A DNA stretch of 64,000 bases from Nonomuraea fuscirosea (GCF_003001935.1 NZ_PVNG01000005.1:124001-188000), one strand, 5' to 3'. Counted from the first letter of the stretch, positions 8,461 to 17,336 are shown. Translations and numbers: made by a program. The notes: generated by a model not told the origin, from the sequence alone.

Positions 8461-9960
8461 TCAGCGGGGTTCGCCCATCTGGGCGCCCGGTGGCAGGAGC
8501 GGCAGGCCGGGTGGCGGGCCGTGCTGGATGAGGTGGAGCAGGGCGGCGGTGTCCAGGTGCTGCTCGACCAGGTCCCCGAGCGCGTCGAGCCGCTCCTCGC
8601 GCAGCGCGGCGAAGTCGGTGGCGGGATCCGGTGCGAAGTCCCGTCCCGCCCGCGCGGCCACGTCCGCCAGGAACGCGCGCCGGAAGCCGTCGTTCTCCAG
8701 GGCGCCGTGCCAGGTGGTGCCCCAGACGTTCCCCTGGCGGCAGCCGTCGAGGAACGGCTCGCCGCCCTCCACCGTGGCCACCCCGTGGTGGATCTCGTAC
8801 GCCTGCACCCGCTCCCCGTACGCCTGCCCCTCGGGTCTGGCCAGCCGCTTGTGGCGCTCGAACGTGATCCGTACCGGCAGCAGGCCCAGCCCTTCGACCC
8901 GGCCCGCCCCTGACTCCACCTCGTCCACGATCTCCCTGCCGAGCATCTGGAAGCCGCCGCAGATGCCCAGCACGGGCCCGCTCCGCTCGCGCAGGGCGGC
9001 CGCCAGGCCGCGCTCGCGCAGCCAGGTCAGGTCGTCGACGGTGGCCCGGGAGCCGGGCAGCACGACGAGGTCGGCGTCGTCCAGTTCGGCCGGATCGCTC
9101 ACGAAGCGCACCAGCACACCCGGCTCGGCGGCCAGCGCGTCCACGTCGGTGAAGTTCGAGATCCTGGGCAGCCGCACGACCGCGACCCGCAGGGTCTGCC
9201 TGCCGTACGGGGGCCGCGCGGCGACCTGGCGGCCGTCGAGAGCCAGGGAGTCCTCGACGTCCAGCCAGGGGCCTTCGAGCCAGGGCAGCACGCCGTACAC
9301 CTCGCGCCCGGTCAGCCGCCCGATCATGTCGAGGCCAGGTCGCAGCAGTTCCTTCGCGCCCCTGAACTTGTTGACCACGAAACCGGAGACGAGGGCCTGG
9401 TCGGCGGCGTCCAGCAGGCCCACCGTGCCGTAGAACGCGGCGAACACCCCTCCCCTGTCGATGTCGCCGACCACGAGCACGGGCAGGTTCGCGGCCCTGG
9501 CCAGGCCCATGTTGGCGATGTCGGAGCGGCGCAGGTTGATCTCCGCCGGGCTGCCCGCGCCCTCGCACACCACCACGTCGTACTGCTCGCGCAGCCGTTT
9601 CAGAGCCTCCAGGGACGTGGTGCGCAGCAGGTCCTTCAGCGCGCCGTACTCCATGGCGTCCACGTCCGCCACCGGGCGGCCCATGAGCACGACCTGGCTG
9701 CGGCGGTCGCTGCCCGGCTTGAGCAGCACGGGGTTCATGTCGGCGACGGGCTCCAGGCCCGCCGCCCGCGCCTGGGCGGCCTGGGCGCGGCCGATCTCGG
9801 CGCCGTCGGCGGTGACGTACGAGTTGAGCGACATGTTCTGCGCCTTGAAGGGCGCGACGCGGACACCCTGACGCGCCAGCCAGCGGCAGATGCCGGCCGT
9901 CACCACGCTCTTGCCCGCGTCGGACGTGGTGCCCGCGACCAGCAGTGCCCCCTTGACCAT
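8461..9960 (-). CDS. cobQ: Cobyric acid synthase
   Basis: This 499-residue cytoplasmic amidotransferase amidates side chains b, d, e and g of adenosyl-cobyrinic a,c-diamide in the aerobic or anaerobic B12 pathway. The N-terminal dethiobiotin-synthetase-like ATPase ([14 protein letters not shown]) is followed by [17 protein letters not shown]-terminal class I glutamine amidotransferase domain has Cys334 in [10 protein letters not shown] and the His-containing [18 protein letters not shown] at 9960 is the usual N-terminus; the longer open frame upstream is not coding-like. No other cobalamin gene is in the window, so it stands alone here. It is divergent from an MFS gene. Confidence 0.92.
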   Translation of the reverse strand: MVKGALLVAGTTSDAGKSVVTAGICRWLARQGVRVAPFKAQNMSLNSYVTADGAEIGRAQAAQARAAGLEPVADMNPVLLKPGSDRRSQVVLMGRPVADVDAMEYGALKDLLRTTSLEALKRLREQYDVVVCEGAGSPAEINLRRSDIANMGLARAANLPVLVVGDIDRGGVFAAFYGTVGLLDAADQALVSGFVVNKFRGAKELLRPGLDMIGRLTGREVYGVLPWLEGPWLDVEDSLALDGRQVAARPPYGRQTLRVAVVRLPRISNFTDVDALAAEPGVLVRFVSDPAELDDADLVVLPGSRATVDDLTWLRERGLAAALRERSGPVLGICGGFQMLGREIVDEVESGAGRVEGLGLLPVRITFERHKRLARPEGQAYGERVQAYEIHHGVATVEGGEPFLDGCRQGNVWGTTWHGALENDGFRRAFLADVAARAGRDFAPDPATDFAALREERLDALGDLVEQHLDTAALLHLIQHGPPPGLPLLPPGAQMGEPR

Positions 9961-10042
9961 GCGACCACCGTACCGAAGGCATGAGTGACGAAATTTCGCG
10001 GTAATCACCCATTTACGAACGCTGTGACTTCTGCCACTCTGA

Positions 10043-10072
10043 CTAGAACATCGCCCTAGAACAGAATTCTAG
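10043..10072. promoter_or_regulatory. Palindromic CTAGAA operator upstream of MFS gene
   Basis: CTAGAA (10056-10061) and TTCTAG (10067-10072) form a perfect 6-5-6 inverted repeat. Another CTAGAA lies at 10043-10048. The region is AT-rich for this genome and lies just upstream of the MFS start, as expected of an operator. No regulator gene is adjacent. Confidence 0.5.
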
Positions 10073-10096
10073 ATTTCCCTACTGGAAAGGGTGGGC

Positions 10097-11422
10097 ATGG
10101 TCGGGACGTTCGGTTCTCCGCGTGCTGGCTTGATCGACGCGCACTCGCGCGCGCCATTCGGATGGGCGCCCCTCGTGGTGCTCTTCATCGTCGGACTAGT
10201 GGACCGGATCGAGCACAACCTCCTGTCCGGGGTGCTGCCGCTCATCCAGCGGGAATGGGGTTTCAGCGACACCGCGGCCGGCTCCATCCCGACCGCCGCC
10301 GCGCTGGCCGCGGCCGTCGTCTCCCTGCCCGCCGGCTATCTGGCCGACCGGTTCAGCCGTACGCGCATCATCGCGATCGTCGTCTTCTGCTGGGCGATCG
10401 CCACGCTCGGCTCGGGCCTGGCCACCGGATTCGCCCTGTTCTACCTGATGCGGGTGTTCCTGGCGGCGGCCGAGAACATCGACAATCCGGCCGCGGGCAG
10501 TCTGCTGGCCGACTACTACCCGCCCGCCAGCCGGGCCAAGGCGTACGGGCTGACCCGCGTCACCACCTACCTGGGCGGCGTCGGCACCCTGCTCGGCGGC
10601 GTGCTGGCCGGGAGCTTCGGCTGGCGTACCGCGTTCCTCATCATGGTCGTGCCCGGCGTGCTCACGGCGGTGCTCGTCTGGTTCCTGCGCGAGCCGCGCC
10701 GCGGCGAGCTCGACCGGCTGGTGGCCGGGGCCGAGTCACCGCCGGAGGACTCCCCGGCGGTCGAGGCGGCGGCCAAGCCGCCGTTCCGGGCCCAGCTCCG
10801 CCAGGTGGTGGCGATCCCGACGCTGATCTTCGTCTGCGTCGGCCTGGCCCTGCTCAGCCTGGGCCTGGCCGGCGTCTTCTTCTGGCTGCCCACGCTCATG
10901 GTGCGGACCTTCGGCGTCGACGTGGCCGCGGCCGGCTCGCTCAGCGGCCTCATCACCGTCGCGGGAACCCTCACCGGCACCTTGGTCGGCTCGTGGCTGG
11001 GCCGGAAATGGCACGGCACCCGCCAGGGCGGCCGGCTGCTCGCCGGTGGCGGCGGCATCACGGCGGGCTCCGTGGTCCTCGCCGTCGCGCTGTCCATGGA
11101 CTCGATCGCCGCGCTCACGGTGCTGGTGCTGCTCGCCTGCTCGCTGATGTCGATCGCGATCCCCAACATGACCGCCTGCGTCGCGGACGTGGTGCCGGCC
11201 GGCGCCCGCGGCCTCGGCTTCGCGGTGCTGCAGCTGCTGCTCACGGCGGGCGCCGCGTTCGGCTCGCTGGTCGTCGGCATCGCCTCAGACCAGTTCGACT
11301 CGCTGCTGTCCGGGATGTACGTGCTGGTGGTGCCCATGGTCGTGGGCGGGCTGCTCACGCTCGGGGCCAGGGCGTCGTTCGAACGGGACGCGAACAAGGT
11401 CCTGGAGGACGCGCGCCGGTGA
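10097..11422 (+). CDS. MFS transporter
   Basis: This 441-residue multi-pass protein has about 12 hydrophobic segments and the MFS loop 2-3 motif GYLADRFSRTRII. The second half repeats the pattern with LVGSWLGRKWHGTRQGG. The N-terminal sequence (DRIEHNLLSGVLPLIQREWGF) resembles the spinster-like/hexuronate-type branch. The start is the ATG at 10097 or the GTG at 10091, after GGAAAGGG. It is divergent from cobQ but shows no vitamin link in the sequence. The substrate is unknown. A strong hairpin follows the stop. Confidence 0.85.
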   Translation: MVGTFGSPRAGLIDAHSRAPFGWAPLVVLFIVGLVDRIEHNLLSGVLPLIQREWGFSDTAAGSIPTAAALAAAVVSLPAGYLADRFSRTRIIAIVVFCWAIATLGSGLATGFALFYLMRVFLAAAENIDNPAAGSLLADYYPPASRAKAYGLTRVTTYLGGVGTLLGGVLAGSFGWRTAFLIMVVPGVLTAVLVWFLREPRRGELDRLVAGAESPPEDSPAVEAAAKPPFRAQLRQVVAIPTLIFVCVGLALLSLGLAGVFFWLPTLMVRTFGVDVAAAGSLSGLITVAGTLTGTLVGSWLGRKWHGTRQGGRLLAGGGGITAGSVVLAVALSMDSIAALTVLVLLACSLMSIAIPNMTACVADVVPAGARGLGFAVLQLLLTAGAAFGSLVVGIASDQFDSLLSGMYVLVVPMVVGGLLTLGARASFERDANKVLEDARR

Positions 11423-11434
11423 CGTGCGAGGACG

Positions 11435-11460
11435 GTGCCGGTGGTGTGGGCCACCGGCAC
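11435..11460. terminator. Strong 10 bp hairpin between convergent genes
   Basis: GTGCCGGTGG (11435-11444) pairs perfectly with CCACCGGCAC (11451-11460) around a six-base loop TGTGGG. It starts 12 bp past the MFS stop and lies 45 bp from the end of the convergent antitoxin-like gene. It is a likely terminator for the MFS gene and possibly for both. Confidence 0.75.
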
Positions 11461-11504
11461 TCGTGCCCCGTCGTGAGCGGTCCCGCGGCTCTCGCGCCGA
11501 GGGC

Positions 11505-11777
11505 TCAGCCCTGCGGCGGCATGCGCCGCTCGCGCTCCTCCTGCGTCTCCTGGCCGGCCGGCTGACCCGGCTGCTGGTGGCCCTGCTGCTGACCGGGCTG
11601 GCCGCCGCCGTAACGCTGCTGCACGGCGTCGGCGCCCTTGCTGATCTGGTCGTCGTACTTGTGTCCGGTGCGTTCCTTCGCGAACTCCTCCGCGCGGTCC
11701 AGCACCCGGTCTGCCTGCTTGGAGTGCCCCCGGGCCAGGTTCTCGGCTTTCTTCAGCCACTCCGCTATGCGGCTCAT
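11505..11777 (-). CDS. MT0933/Rv0909-like antitoxin family small protein
   Basis: This 90-residue charged helical protein contains LDRAEEFAKERTGHKYDDQISKG-like sequence at residues 26-50, the hallmark of the MT0933 (Rv0909) antitoxin family. The tail from residue 57 is Gln/Gly/Pro-rich (GGGQPGQQQGHQQPGQ) and probably disordered. In mycobacteria the family pairs with a toxin encoded next to it. Here the adjacent genes are a small membrane protein and an MFS transporter, and I see no toxin. Family members often occur as orphans with unknown roles, so antitoxin activity is not claimed. Confidence 0.65.
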   Translation of the reverse strand: MSRIAEWLKKAENLARGHSKQADRVLDRAEEFAKERTGHKYDDQISKGADAVQQRYGGGQPGQQQGHQQPGQPAGQETQEERERRMPPQG

Positions 11778-11813
11778 GACCGTATCCCCCTCGTTCGTCC
11801 TGTCTTCCGGCCC

Positions 11814-12146
11814 CTACCCCGGCTGCCGGGGATGATGTGCCACCCGCCGACCCCGCGTGAGCAGCCACAACACCCACGCCTGCAGCAGGCCGACCCCCAC
11901 GAGCAGCGCCAGGTACACCTCCGACGGAAGCACGCCGGCCACCGGGAGCAGCATGACGAGCAACGAGCTCGGGGCCGTGACGATGAAGAGGTAGATGCCC
12001 TCAAGCCCCTGGCTGTCCGCCGCCAGCCGGGTACTGATCTCGACGTAGGCGGCGACCAGCAGGACGAGCAGCGCGTACGCCCCCGCGATCGCCAGACCGC
12101 GCCGCCCCCGGTCGTAACGCGACACGTACTCTCTCAGCGAAGTCAT
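11814..12146 (-). CDS. Small three-helix membrane protein (SCO4225-like)
   Basis: This 110-residue protein has three hydrophobic segments (residues 17-37, 51-72 and 78-97) and a basic C-terminus. It resembles the small actinobacterial SCO4225-type membrane proteins in size and in the central TAPSSLLVMLLP pattern; this assignment is tentative. It is divergent from the MerR gene, with 128 bp between starts, and lies 36 bp upstream of the antitoxin-like gene on the same strand. No function is known. Confidence 0.6.
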   Translation of the reverse strand: MTSLREYVSRYDRGRRGLAIAGAYALLVLLVAAYVEISTRLAADSQGLEGIYLFIVTAPSSLLVMLLPVAGVLPSEVYLALLVGVGLLQAWVLWLLTRGRRVAHHPRQPG

Positions 12147-12237
12147 TCCCCCAGCCTGTCAGGGGCGAGCCCGCGCCGGCCTGAGCATTCGCCCTCAGAC
12201 CCGCTGAGTACGGCGGCTCATTCTTCGCGAGGGCGGC

Positions 12238-12268
12238 TTGAGTCTCCAGTGAGGGGAGACGCGAGAGT
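12238..12268 (+). promoter_or_regulatory. MerR-architecture autoregulated promoter, apparently leaderless
   Basis: TTGAGT (12238-12243) and GAGAGT (12263-12268) are 19 bp apart. Between them GTCTCC (12242-12247) and GGAGAC (12255-12260) form a dyad. A long 19 bp spacer with the operator inside it is the classic MerR promoter design. The MerR start codon is only 7 bp past the -10 position, so the transcript may begin at the ATG. Confidence 0.6.
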
Positions 12269-12274
12269 GGGGTC

Positions 12275-13312
12275 ATGGACGGGGACACGCTCTACTCGAT
12301 CGGCGACCTGGCCCGGCTCACCGGGCTCACGGTCAAGACCATCCGGTTCTACTCCGATCAGGGCATCGTGCCCCCCGCCGGCCGCAGCCCCGCCGGCTAC
12401 CGCCGTTACGACCCGACCGCCCTGGCCCGTCTCGATCTCGTACGCACGCTGCGCGACCTCGGGCTCGACCTGGCCACCATCCGCGGCGTCCTGGACCGGG
12501 AGATCTCCCTGGCCGAGGTCGCGGCGGCGCACGCGGCGGCCCTGGAGACCCAGATCCGCACGCTGCGCCTGCGGCAGGCCGTGCTGACGGCGGTGGCCAG
12601 GCGCGGCTCCACCCCAGAGGAGATGGAACTGATGCACGAGCTCGCCAAACTGTCGGAGGCCGAGCGGCGCCGCCTGGTCGGCGACTTCCTCGCCGCCGCC
12701 TTCGGCGACCTGACCGGGGATCCGGCCTTCGCCGGCGTCATGACGTCGATGACGCCCGAGCTGCCGGACGATCCCGATCCTGAGCAGGTGGAGGCTTGGG
12801 TGGAGCTGGCGGAACTCTCCCGCGACCCGGACTTCCGCGCCTCCATCCGGCGCATCGCCGGACACATAGCCGATCACGTGGCCGAGCACACGGCCAATCA
12901 CACGGCCGAGCGCATGAGCGATCACGTGGCCGGTCACACAGGCGATCACATGGGAGAGCGCATGGGCGAGCGTGGCCGGGGTGTGGCGCGGGTCGCCGTC
13001 GTGCGGCCGGATGCGGCGGCCATGGCTCGGGCTCTGGCCGCGCCCGCGCTCGCCGCCGGCGTCGGCCCGGCCTCCGCCGAGGCCGAGCCGTACGTGACGG
13101 CGCTGCTCACCGCGACCGGTCTCAGCGGCGCGACGCTGCTGGACCGGCTGGAGGCGGCCGGCGATCCGCGCAGGGAGCGGTACGCCGAACTGCTGGCCGT
13201 GATCAACGGCTGGCCGCCGCCGGAGAGCCTGGCCCCGGCCCTCACCTGGTTCATCACCGCGCTACGCACCCACCTGCCCGGCCGGACCCACGCCGCCCAC
13301 CCGAGCGGATGA
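12275..13312 (+). CDS. MerR family transcriptional regulator with histidine-rich repeat insert
   Basis: The 345-residue protein begins with a MerR winged helix (YSIGDLARLTGLTVKTIRFY, then SPAGYRRYDPTALARLDLV) and a dimerisation helix to about residue 110. The rest is a helical effector region of unknown ligand. Residues 193-233 are a run of four-residue repeats such as DHVAEHTANHTAER, rich in His and Glu/Asp, encoded by a degenerate 12 bp DNA repeat. The insert could bind metal or be a neutral expansion. The promoter has MerR autoregulation geometry. No obvious target operon is adjacent. Confidence 0.8.
   Translation: MDGDTLYSIGDLARLTGLTVKTIRFYSDQGIVPPAGRSPAGYRRYDPTALARLDLVRTLRDLGLDLATIRGVLDREISLAEVAAAHAAALETQIRTLRLRQAVLTAVARRGSTPEEMELMHELAKLSEAERRRLVGDFLAAAFGDLTGDPAFAGVMTSMTPELPDDPDPEQVEAWVELAELSRDPDFRASIRRIAGHIADHVAEHTANHTAERMSDHVAGHTGDHMGERMGERGRGVARVAVVRPDAAAMARALAAPALAAGVGPASAEAEPYVTALLTATGLSGATLLDRLEAAGDPRRERYAELLAVINGWPPPESLAPALTWFITALRTHLPGRTHAAHPSG
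12863..12970 (+). repeat. 12 bp in-frame degenerate repeat in merR-type gene
   Basis: About nine units of the type GATCACGTGGCC / GAGCACACGGCC / CATGAGC encode tetrapeptides [DE]H[VT]A. The 12 bp period preserves the frame. Confidence 0.75.
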
Positions 13313-13337
13313 ACCATCCGCCCCGAACGCTGTACGC

Positions 13338-13354
13338 CGGCGGGTCACCCGCCG
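13338..13354. terminator. Palindromic hairpin between convergent genes
   Basis: GGCGGGT and ACCCGCC at 13339-13353 form an almost perfect palindrome, extended by one more pair. It lies between the MerR stop and the convergent epimerase stop. It is a plausible weak bidirectional terminator. Confidence 0.4.
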
Positions 13355-13395
13355 CCCCGATCCAGCCCGGCCGTGCGGACCGGCCGCCCGCGCGG

Positions 13396-14280
13396 TCAGC
13401 CGCCGGTGCTGAAGCCCGTTCGCCAGGTGGGGTGGACGGGGTGCCAGCCGCGTGAGCGGGCCAAGGTGTTGTCGGCGCCGCGCTGCCAGCCCAGCCGCCC
13501 TCCCGCCGGAGCCGGTGTGGGAGCGGGAGCCCCCACGGCGGCGGCGAGGGCCGGCAGCCACTCGCGGGCGGGCGCGGGTTCGTCGTCCACGATGTTGACC
13601 GGTCCCGACGGCCAGTCCAGCGCGGCGACGGCGGCCAGGGCCGCGTCCTCGACGTGCACGAAGGACGACACCGCGTCGTTCGCGGCCAGGTCGCCGAGCA
13701 TCCGCGCGGCGGGGTCGCCGGTGTCCCCGTGCAGCACGTCGGCGACCAGTCCGCCGCGCCGGTACCAGGTGCCGGGGCCGTAGAAGAGGCCGTACCGCAG
13801 GATGACATGCCGGTCGAGGCCGGTGACGGCGTCTTCGAGCGCGCGGACCGCGGCGACCATGCCGGCCCTGGGTTCCGGCGCCCGCTCGTCCAAGGGGGTG
13901 CCCTCGGTGGCGGGAGCGTCGCCGGGCTCGTACACCCAGGAGATGGACTGCGCCACGATCGTCCCCACGGAGGCGTGCCGGGCGGCGTCCACCAGGTTGC
14001 GGGTGCCGATCCTGCGGATGCGGCCGTTGTCGGCCGGGTTGCCGTCGCTCAGCGCGGTGAGCTGGTGGATGATCGCGTCGGGCGCGGCGGCGGCCACCGT
14101 CCCCCTGACGGCCTCGGCGTCGAAGACGTCGAGGCGCACGCCGGCCGCTCCCTGGCTCTCCAGCAGCGCGAGCCCCGCCTCCGTCCGGCTGGTCGCGGTG
14201 ACCTCGTGGCCGGCCTTCACCAGCGCCGGGACGAGGTGGCGGCCGACGGCGCCGGTGCCGCCCGCGACGAAGATGCGCAT
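13396..14280 (-). CDS. NAD-dependent epimerase/dehydratase family protein
   Basis: This 294-residue extended short-chain dehydrogenase starts with the nucleotide-binding MRIFVAGGTGAVGRHLVPAL. It then shows the DxxD-like step AGVRLDVFDAEAV and the active-site region SISWVYEPG in place of a strict YxxxK. The C-terminal half ends with GWHPVHPTWRTGF, typical of nucleotide-sugar-epimerase-like atypical SDRs. The substrate is not predictable, and the missing canonical YxxxK makes catalysis uncertain. It stands alone, between a convergent merR gene and a divergent DNA glycosylase 97 bp away. Confidence 0.8.
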   Translation of the reverse strand: MRIFVAGGTGAVGRHLVPALVKAGHEVTATSRTEAGLALLESQGAAGVRLDVFDAEAVRGTVAAAAPDAIIHQLTALSDGNPADNGRIRRIGTRNLVDAARHASVGTIVAQSISWVYEPGDAPATEGTPLDERAPEPRAGMVAAVRALEDAVTGLDRHVILRYGLFYGPGTWYRRGGLVADVLHGDTGDPAARMLGDLAANDAVSSFVHVEDAALAAVAALDWPSGPVNIVDDEPAPAREWLPALAAAVGAPAPTPAPAGGRLGWQRGADNTLARSRGWHPVHPTWRTGFSTGG

Positions 14281-14377
14281 GTCCGTTCCCCTGCCTGTCC
14301 GATCTCTGTCCTGCCGTCGCCGAGGCGCCGGCGACGGTGTTCGCCGCCCGGTCCTGAGCGGCGCCTACCATACGCCC

Positions 14378-15295
14378 ATGCCCACACACGGATTCACGAT
14401 CATCGCCGAAGGTCCCTTCGACTTCGCCGAGACCCTGCGCTTCGTGGAGGACTGGCCGGCCACGACCGCGCTGCCCTCCGACGGCCGGGCGCTGCGTTTC
14501 GCCTACTGCGCGGAGTCGGACTGGCGGCCGGTCGGGGTACGCGTGACGGCGGCGCCCGGCGGGGTGTCGGTGGCGACGACGCGGGCGGCGGGGCCGGGCA
14601 TCAGGGGCGAGGTGGCGCGGATCCTCTCGCTCGACGTGGACGGCGCCGGATTCGCCGAACTGAGCGAGGCCGACCCGGTGCTCGGCGACCTCCAGCGGCT
14701 GCGGCCGGGGTTGCGGCCGGTGTGCTTCTGGAGCCCGTGGGAGGCGGCGTGCTGGGCGGTGATCGTGCAGCGCTCGTCGATGCTGGTCGCGGCCCGGATC
14801 AAGCAGCGCATCGCGGAGCGGTACGGCGCGCGGGTCGAGGTGGACGGGCAGCCGTACACGGCCTTCCCGCCGCCGGTCTCGCTGCTGGACGCGGGTGGTC
14901 TCGGGCTGCCCGCGCAGAAGGAGGAGTGGGTACGCGGGCTGGCCAGGGCGGCGCTCGACGGGCTGCTCACCACGGAGCACCTGCGCTCGCTCGCCCCTGA
15001 GGAGGCGCTGGCCGAGCTGCGCGGGCTGCCCGGGGTGGGGCCGTTCTCGGCGGGGCTGATCCTGATCAGGGGCGCGGGGGCGCCGGACGCGTTCCCCGGC
15101 GACGAGCCGCGGCTGTTCGCCATTCTGCGCGAGGCGTACGGGCTGGCGCAGGACGCCCCGCCGTCGGCGTACCGGAGGCTGGCGGACTCGTGGCGGCCCT
15201 ACCGCTCGTGGGCGTCGTTTCTGTTCCGGGCGACCGCGTACGGCGTCATGAACGACGACGAACCGCGCGACCGGCTCCCTGGCGACGGATCCTGA
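14378..15295 (+). CDS. DNA-3-methyladenine glycosylase (AlkA-type HhH-GPD)
   Basis: This 305-residue protein has an N-terminal AlkA-like domain and a HhH-GPD fold with the hairpin LRGLPGVGPFSAGLILIRG. The expected catalytic Asp is in FPGDEPRLF. Such enzymes excise alkylated bases from DNA as the first step of base-excision repair. The start ATG at 14378 gives MPTHGFTIIAEGPFDF. The longer upstream frame is antisense to the epimerase gene and was rejected. No Ada or other repair gene is next to it. Confidence 0.85.
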   Translation: MPTHGFTIIAEGPFDFAETLRFVEDWPATTALPSDGRALRFAYCAESDWRPVGVRVTAAPGGVSVATTRAAGPGIRGEVARILSLDVDGAGFAELSEADPVLGDLQRLRPGLRPVCFWSPWEAACWAVIVQRSSMLVAARIKQRIAERYGARVEVDGQPYTAFPPPVSLLDAGGLGLPAQKEEWVRGLARAALDGLLTTEHLRSLAPEEALAELRGLPGVGPFSAGLILIRGAGAPDAFPGDEPRLFAILREAYGLAQDAPPSAYRRLADSWRPYRSWASFLFRATAYGVMNDDEPRDRLPGDGS

Positions 15296-15325
15296 CCCAC
15301 CACCGGCTGCCGGATCCGGCCGGGT

Positions 15326-15625
15326 CTAGCCGGTGCGGCCCGCGGGCCTGCGGTGCACGCCCACCAGGTGACCGTTGTGCCGGATCTGGGCCTCGTCGTA
15401 GGGGCACATCGGACGGGTCACGTACGTCTCCGCGATGCTGTCGGCCTCTCCCCTGCCGACGCCCCAGCCGATCGTGTGCCAGCGGGGCCGGCCGTCCTCG
15501 CTCGTGGTGTCCAGGACGGCGATCTCGAACAGCGCGGCGGCGGCGGGAGGTGTGCAGCGGACGTGCGCGGGCTGGTGGCCCGCGGCGGTGCGCTCATGCC
15601 GGTCGCCGGATCCCCGCTGGTCCAT
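15326..15625 (-). CDS. Hypothetical protein, 99 residues
   Basis: AAGGAGATCCAC stands immediately before the ATG at 15625, a strong ribosome binding site that fixes the start. The protein (MDQRGSGDRHERTAAG start) has no signal peptide or membrane segment. It contains a compact middle with ALFEIAVLDTTSEDGRPRW and one cysteine in TRPMCPYDEAQ. I do not recognise a family. It is convergent with the glycosylase gene and divergent from the GT-C gene. Confidence 0.6.
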   Translation of the reverse strand: MDQRGSGDRHERTAAGHQPAHVRCTPPAAAALFEIAVLDTTSEDGRPRWHTIGWGVGRGEADSIAETYVTRPMCPYDEAQIRHNGHLVGVHRRPAGRTG

Positions 15626-15799
15626 GTGGATCTCCTTTCGATGTCGCACATTCCCGGTCCGGAGATGCATTCCCGATCTCCGGCGGGTCAGTCATCCCGC
15701 AGGCGGCGGCCCTCGCGAACGTCATGGACGGGCATGCGTTACGCCAGCACCCGCCGTTCCGCCCGCCCCGGCGCCGGGTCCGGGGCTAAGAACAGGGCC

Positions 15800-17305
15800 G
15801 TGGGATCGAACGAGACTCAGCCGCCGTGGCGGCACGGGGCGGCCGGGCGGGCGTGGCTGGTTCTGGTGGCGGTGGGGTACGCGGCCGTCCAGCTGGTCGC
15901 GGTCGCTCCCGGGATGGGGCTGGGCTGGGACGAGGTCGTCTATGTCAGCCAGGTCGACCCCCGGGTGCCGGCGACGGAGTTCATCGCGCCGCGCGCCAGG
16001 GGGATCACGCTGCTGGTCGCTCCCGTGGCGCTGGTCACCTCGTCCACCGAGGCGCTGCGGGTCTATCTATGCCTGCTGTCCGCCCTGGGGCTGTACGCGT
16101 CGTTCGGCGTCTGGCTGCGCGTGCGTCCCGGCCCCGTGGTGCCCGTCGCCGCGCTGCTGTTCGCGTCCACGTGGCTCGCGCTGTTCTACGGGAACGAGGC
16201 CATGCCGAACCTGTGGGTGGCCTTCGGCGCGGTGGCCGCCACGGGGTTCTTCCTGCGCTGCGTACGTCCGGAGGCGGGGCGTGGCCCGGCGGCCGGGCTG
16301 GCGGTGAGCGTGGCGGCCGTGGCGCTGCTGCGTCCGCCGGACAGCGTCTGGCTCGTGCTGCCGCTCGCGCTCGCGCTGGCCAGGCCCGGGTGGAGGTGCC
16401 GGCGGGCCGGGATCGCCCTCGTGGCCGGGCTGGTGGTGGGCTGGGCGGACTGGATCGTCGAGGCGTACGTGCGCTTCGGCGGCCCGGCGGCGCGCTGGCA
16501 CGCGGCCGGTGCGGCGAACGAGACCGGCCTGCACGTTTCGCTCCTCGATCACGTCAGGGCGCTCGACGGGCCGCTGCTGTGCCGCCCTCCCGCGGACTGC
16601 GGGCCGGTCGTGACGGCGTGGCTGCTCTGGCTGATCGCGGTCCCCGCCCTCGCCCTGCTCGGCCTGTACGCCGCCCGCCGCCACGACCGAGCACCCACGA
16701 CCCGGCACCGCGCTCACCCGGTCACGGTCCTGCACCCCGGCGGCCCGCGCGTGCCCGGCGGTGTGCCCGGCCTGGCTGGATGTGTGCTGGCCGCCGTCTG
16801 CGGGCTGGCCATGGCCGTGCCGTACGCCTTTCTCGTCGGGTACGCGGCTCCCCGGTTCCTGCTGCCCGCGTACGCGCTGCTGGCTCTGCCCGTGGCGCAC
16901 GCCGTGTGGTCGCCTGGCCGGCGTCCCGTCCTGGCGGGGCTCGTGGCCGCCGGTGTGGTGGCCCAGGTCGTTCTTCAGGGGATCACGCTGGACAAGGTCG
17001 TCACGGGCGGGCTGGCCAGGCGCGGGGCCGACGGCCGGGTGGCGCGAGCGCTGCTGGCCATGGACGTCCGGCCGCCCTGCCTGGTGTACGGCGAGCGCGC
17101 CGTGATGATCGCCTACCGGATGGGCTGCCACGGGTACCCGGTGCTGAGCTGGCCGGCGGAGCCGCCTTCCCAGGTGCGCGGGGCGCCGGCTGCGGGCACG
17201 CGGGTGGTGGCCGTGGACCGGGGAGGTCAGACGCCCGCGCCGTTCCTGCGGCCCTGGGAGGCGGCCGGGATGCCGCGCCGCTGGCACGCCTACGAACTAC
17301 GCTGA
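15800..17305 (+). CDS. Polytopic membrane protein, GT-C (GT39/PMT-like) glycosyltransferase family
   Basis: The roughly 500-residue protein has about 10-12 membrane segments and a final extracytoplasmic part. Early in the chain, after the first helix, it has GWDEVVYVSQV, matching the acidic D-E motif of GT-C enzymes that use polyprenyl-phosphate sugars. Loop residues with Arg/Pro (RPPDSVW) also fit. The start is uncertain: GTG at 15800 or ATG at 15734, both weakly supported. A cytoplasmic basic N-terminus fits either. The gene stands alone, convergent with a histidine kinase gene. The donor and acceptor cannot be inferred. Confidence 0.65.
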   Translation: MGSNETQPPWRHGAAGRAWLVLVAVGYAAVQLVAVAPGMGLGWDEVVYVSQVDPRVPATEFIAPRARGITLLVAPVALVTSSTEALRVYLCLLSALGLYASFGVWLRVRPGPVVPVAALLFASTWLALFYGNEAMPNLWVAFGAVAATGFFLRCVRPEAGRGPAAGLAVSVAAVALLRPPDSVWLVLPLALALARPGWRCRRAGIALVAGLVVGWADWIVEAYVRFGGPAARWHAAGAANETGLHVSLLDHVRALDGPLLCRPPADCGPVVTAWLLWLIAVPALALLGLYAARRHDRAPTTRHRAHPVTVLHPGGPRVPGGVPGLAGCVLAAVCGLAMAVPYAFLVGYAAPRFLLPAYALLALPVAHAVWSPGRRPVLAGLVAAGVVAQVVLQGITLDKVVTGGLARRGADGRVARALLAMDVRPPCLVYGERAVMIAYRMGCHGYPVLSWPAEPPSQVRGAPAAGTRVVAVDRGGQTPAPFLRPWEAAGMPRRWHAYELR

Positions 17306-17336
17306 CCACCCACCAGTCACGCTGATCCGAAACCGG

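Noticed and set aside
8303..10012. Long alternative - strand frame over cobQ
   Set aside because: Arg/Gly/Pro-rich shadow composition; the cobQ frame has all family motifs.
13802..14377. N-terminal extension of the DNA glycosylase
   Set aside because: It is antisense to the epimerase gene and has Ser/Arg/Pro-rich shadow composition.
15353..15799. N-terminal extension of the GT-C membrane protein
   Set aside because: It overlaps the well-marked hypothetical gene on the - strand and lacks a hydrophobic or family-like sequence.
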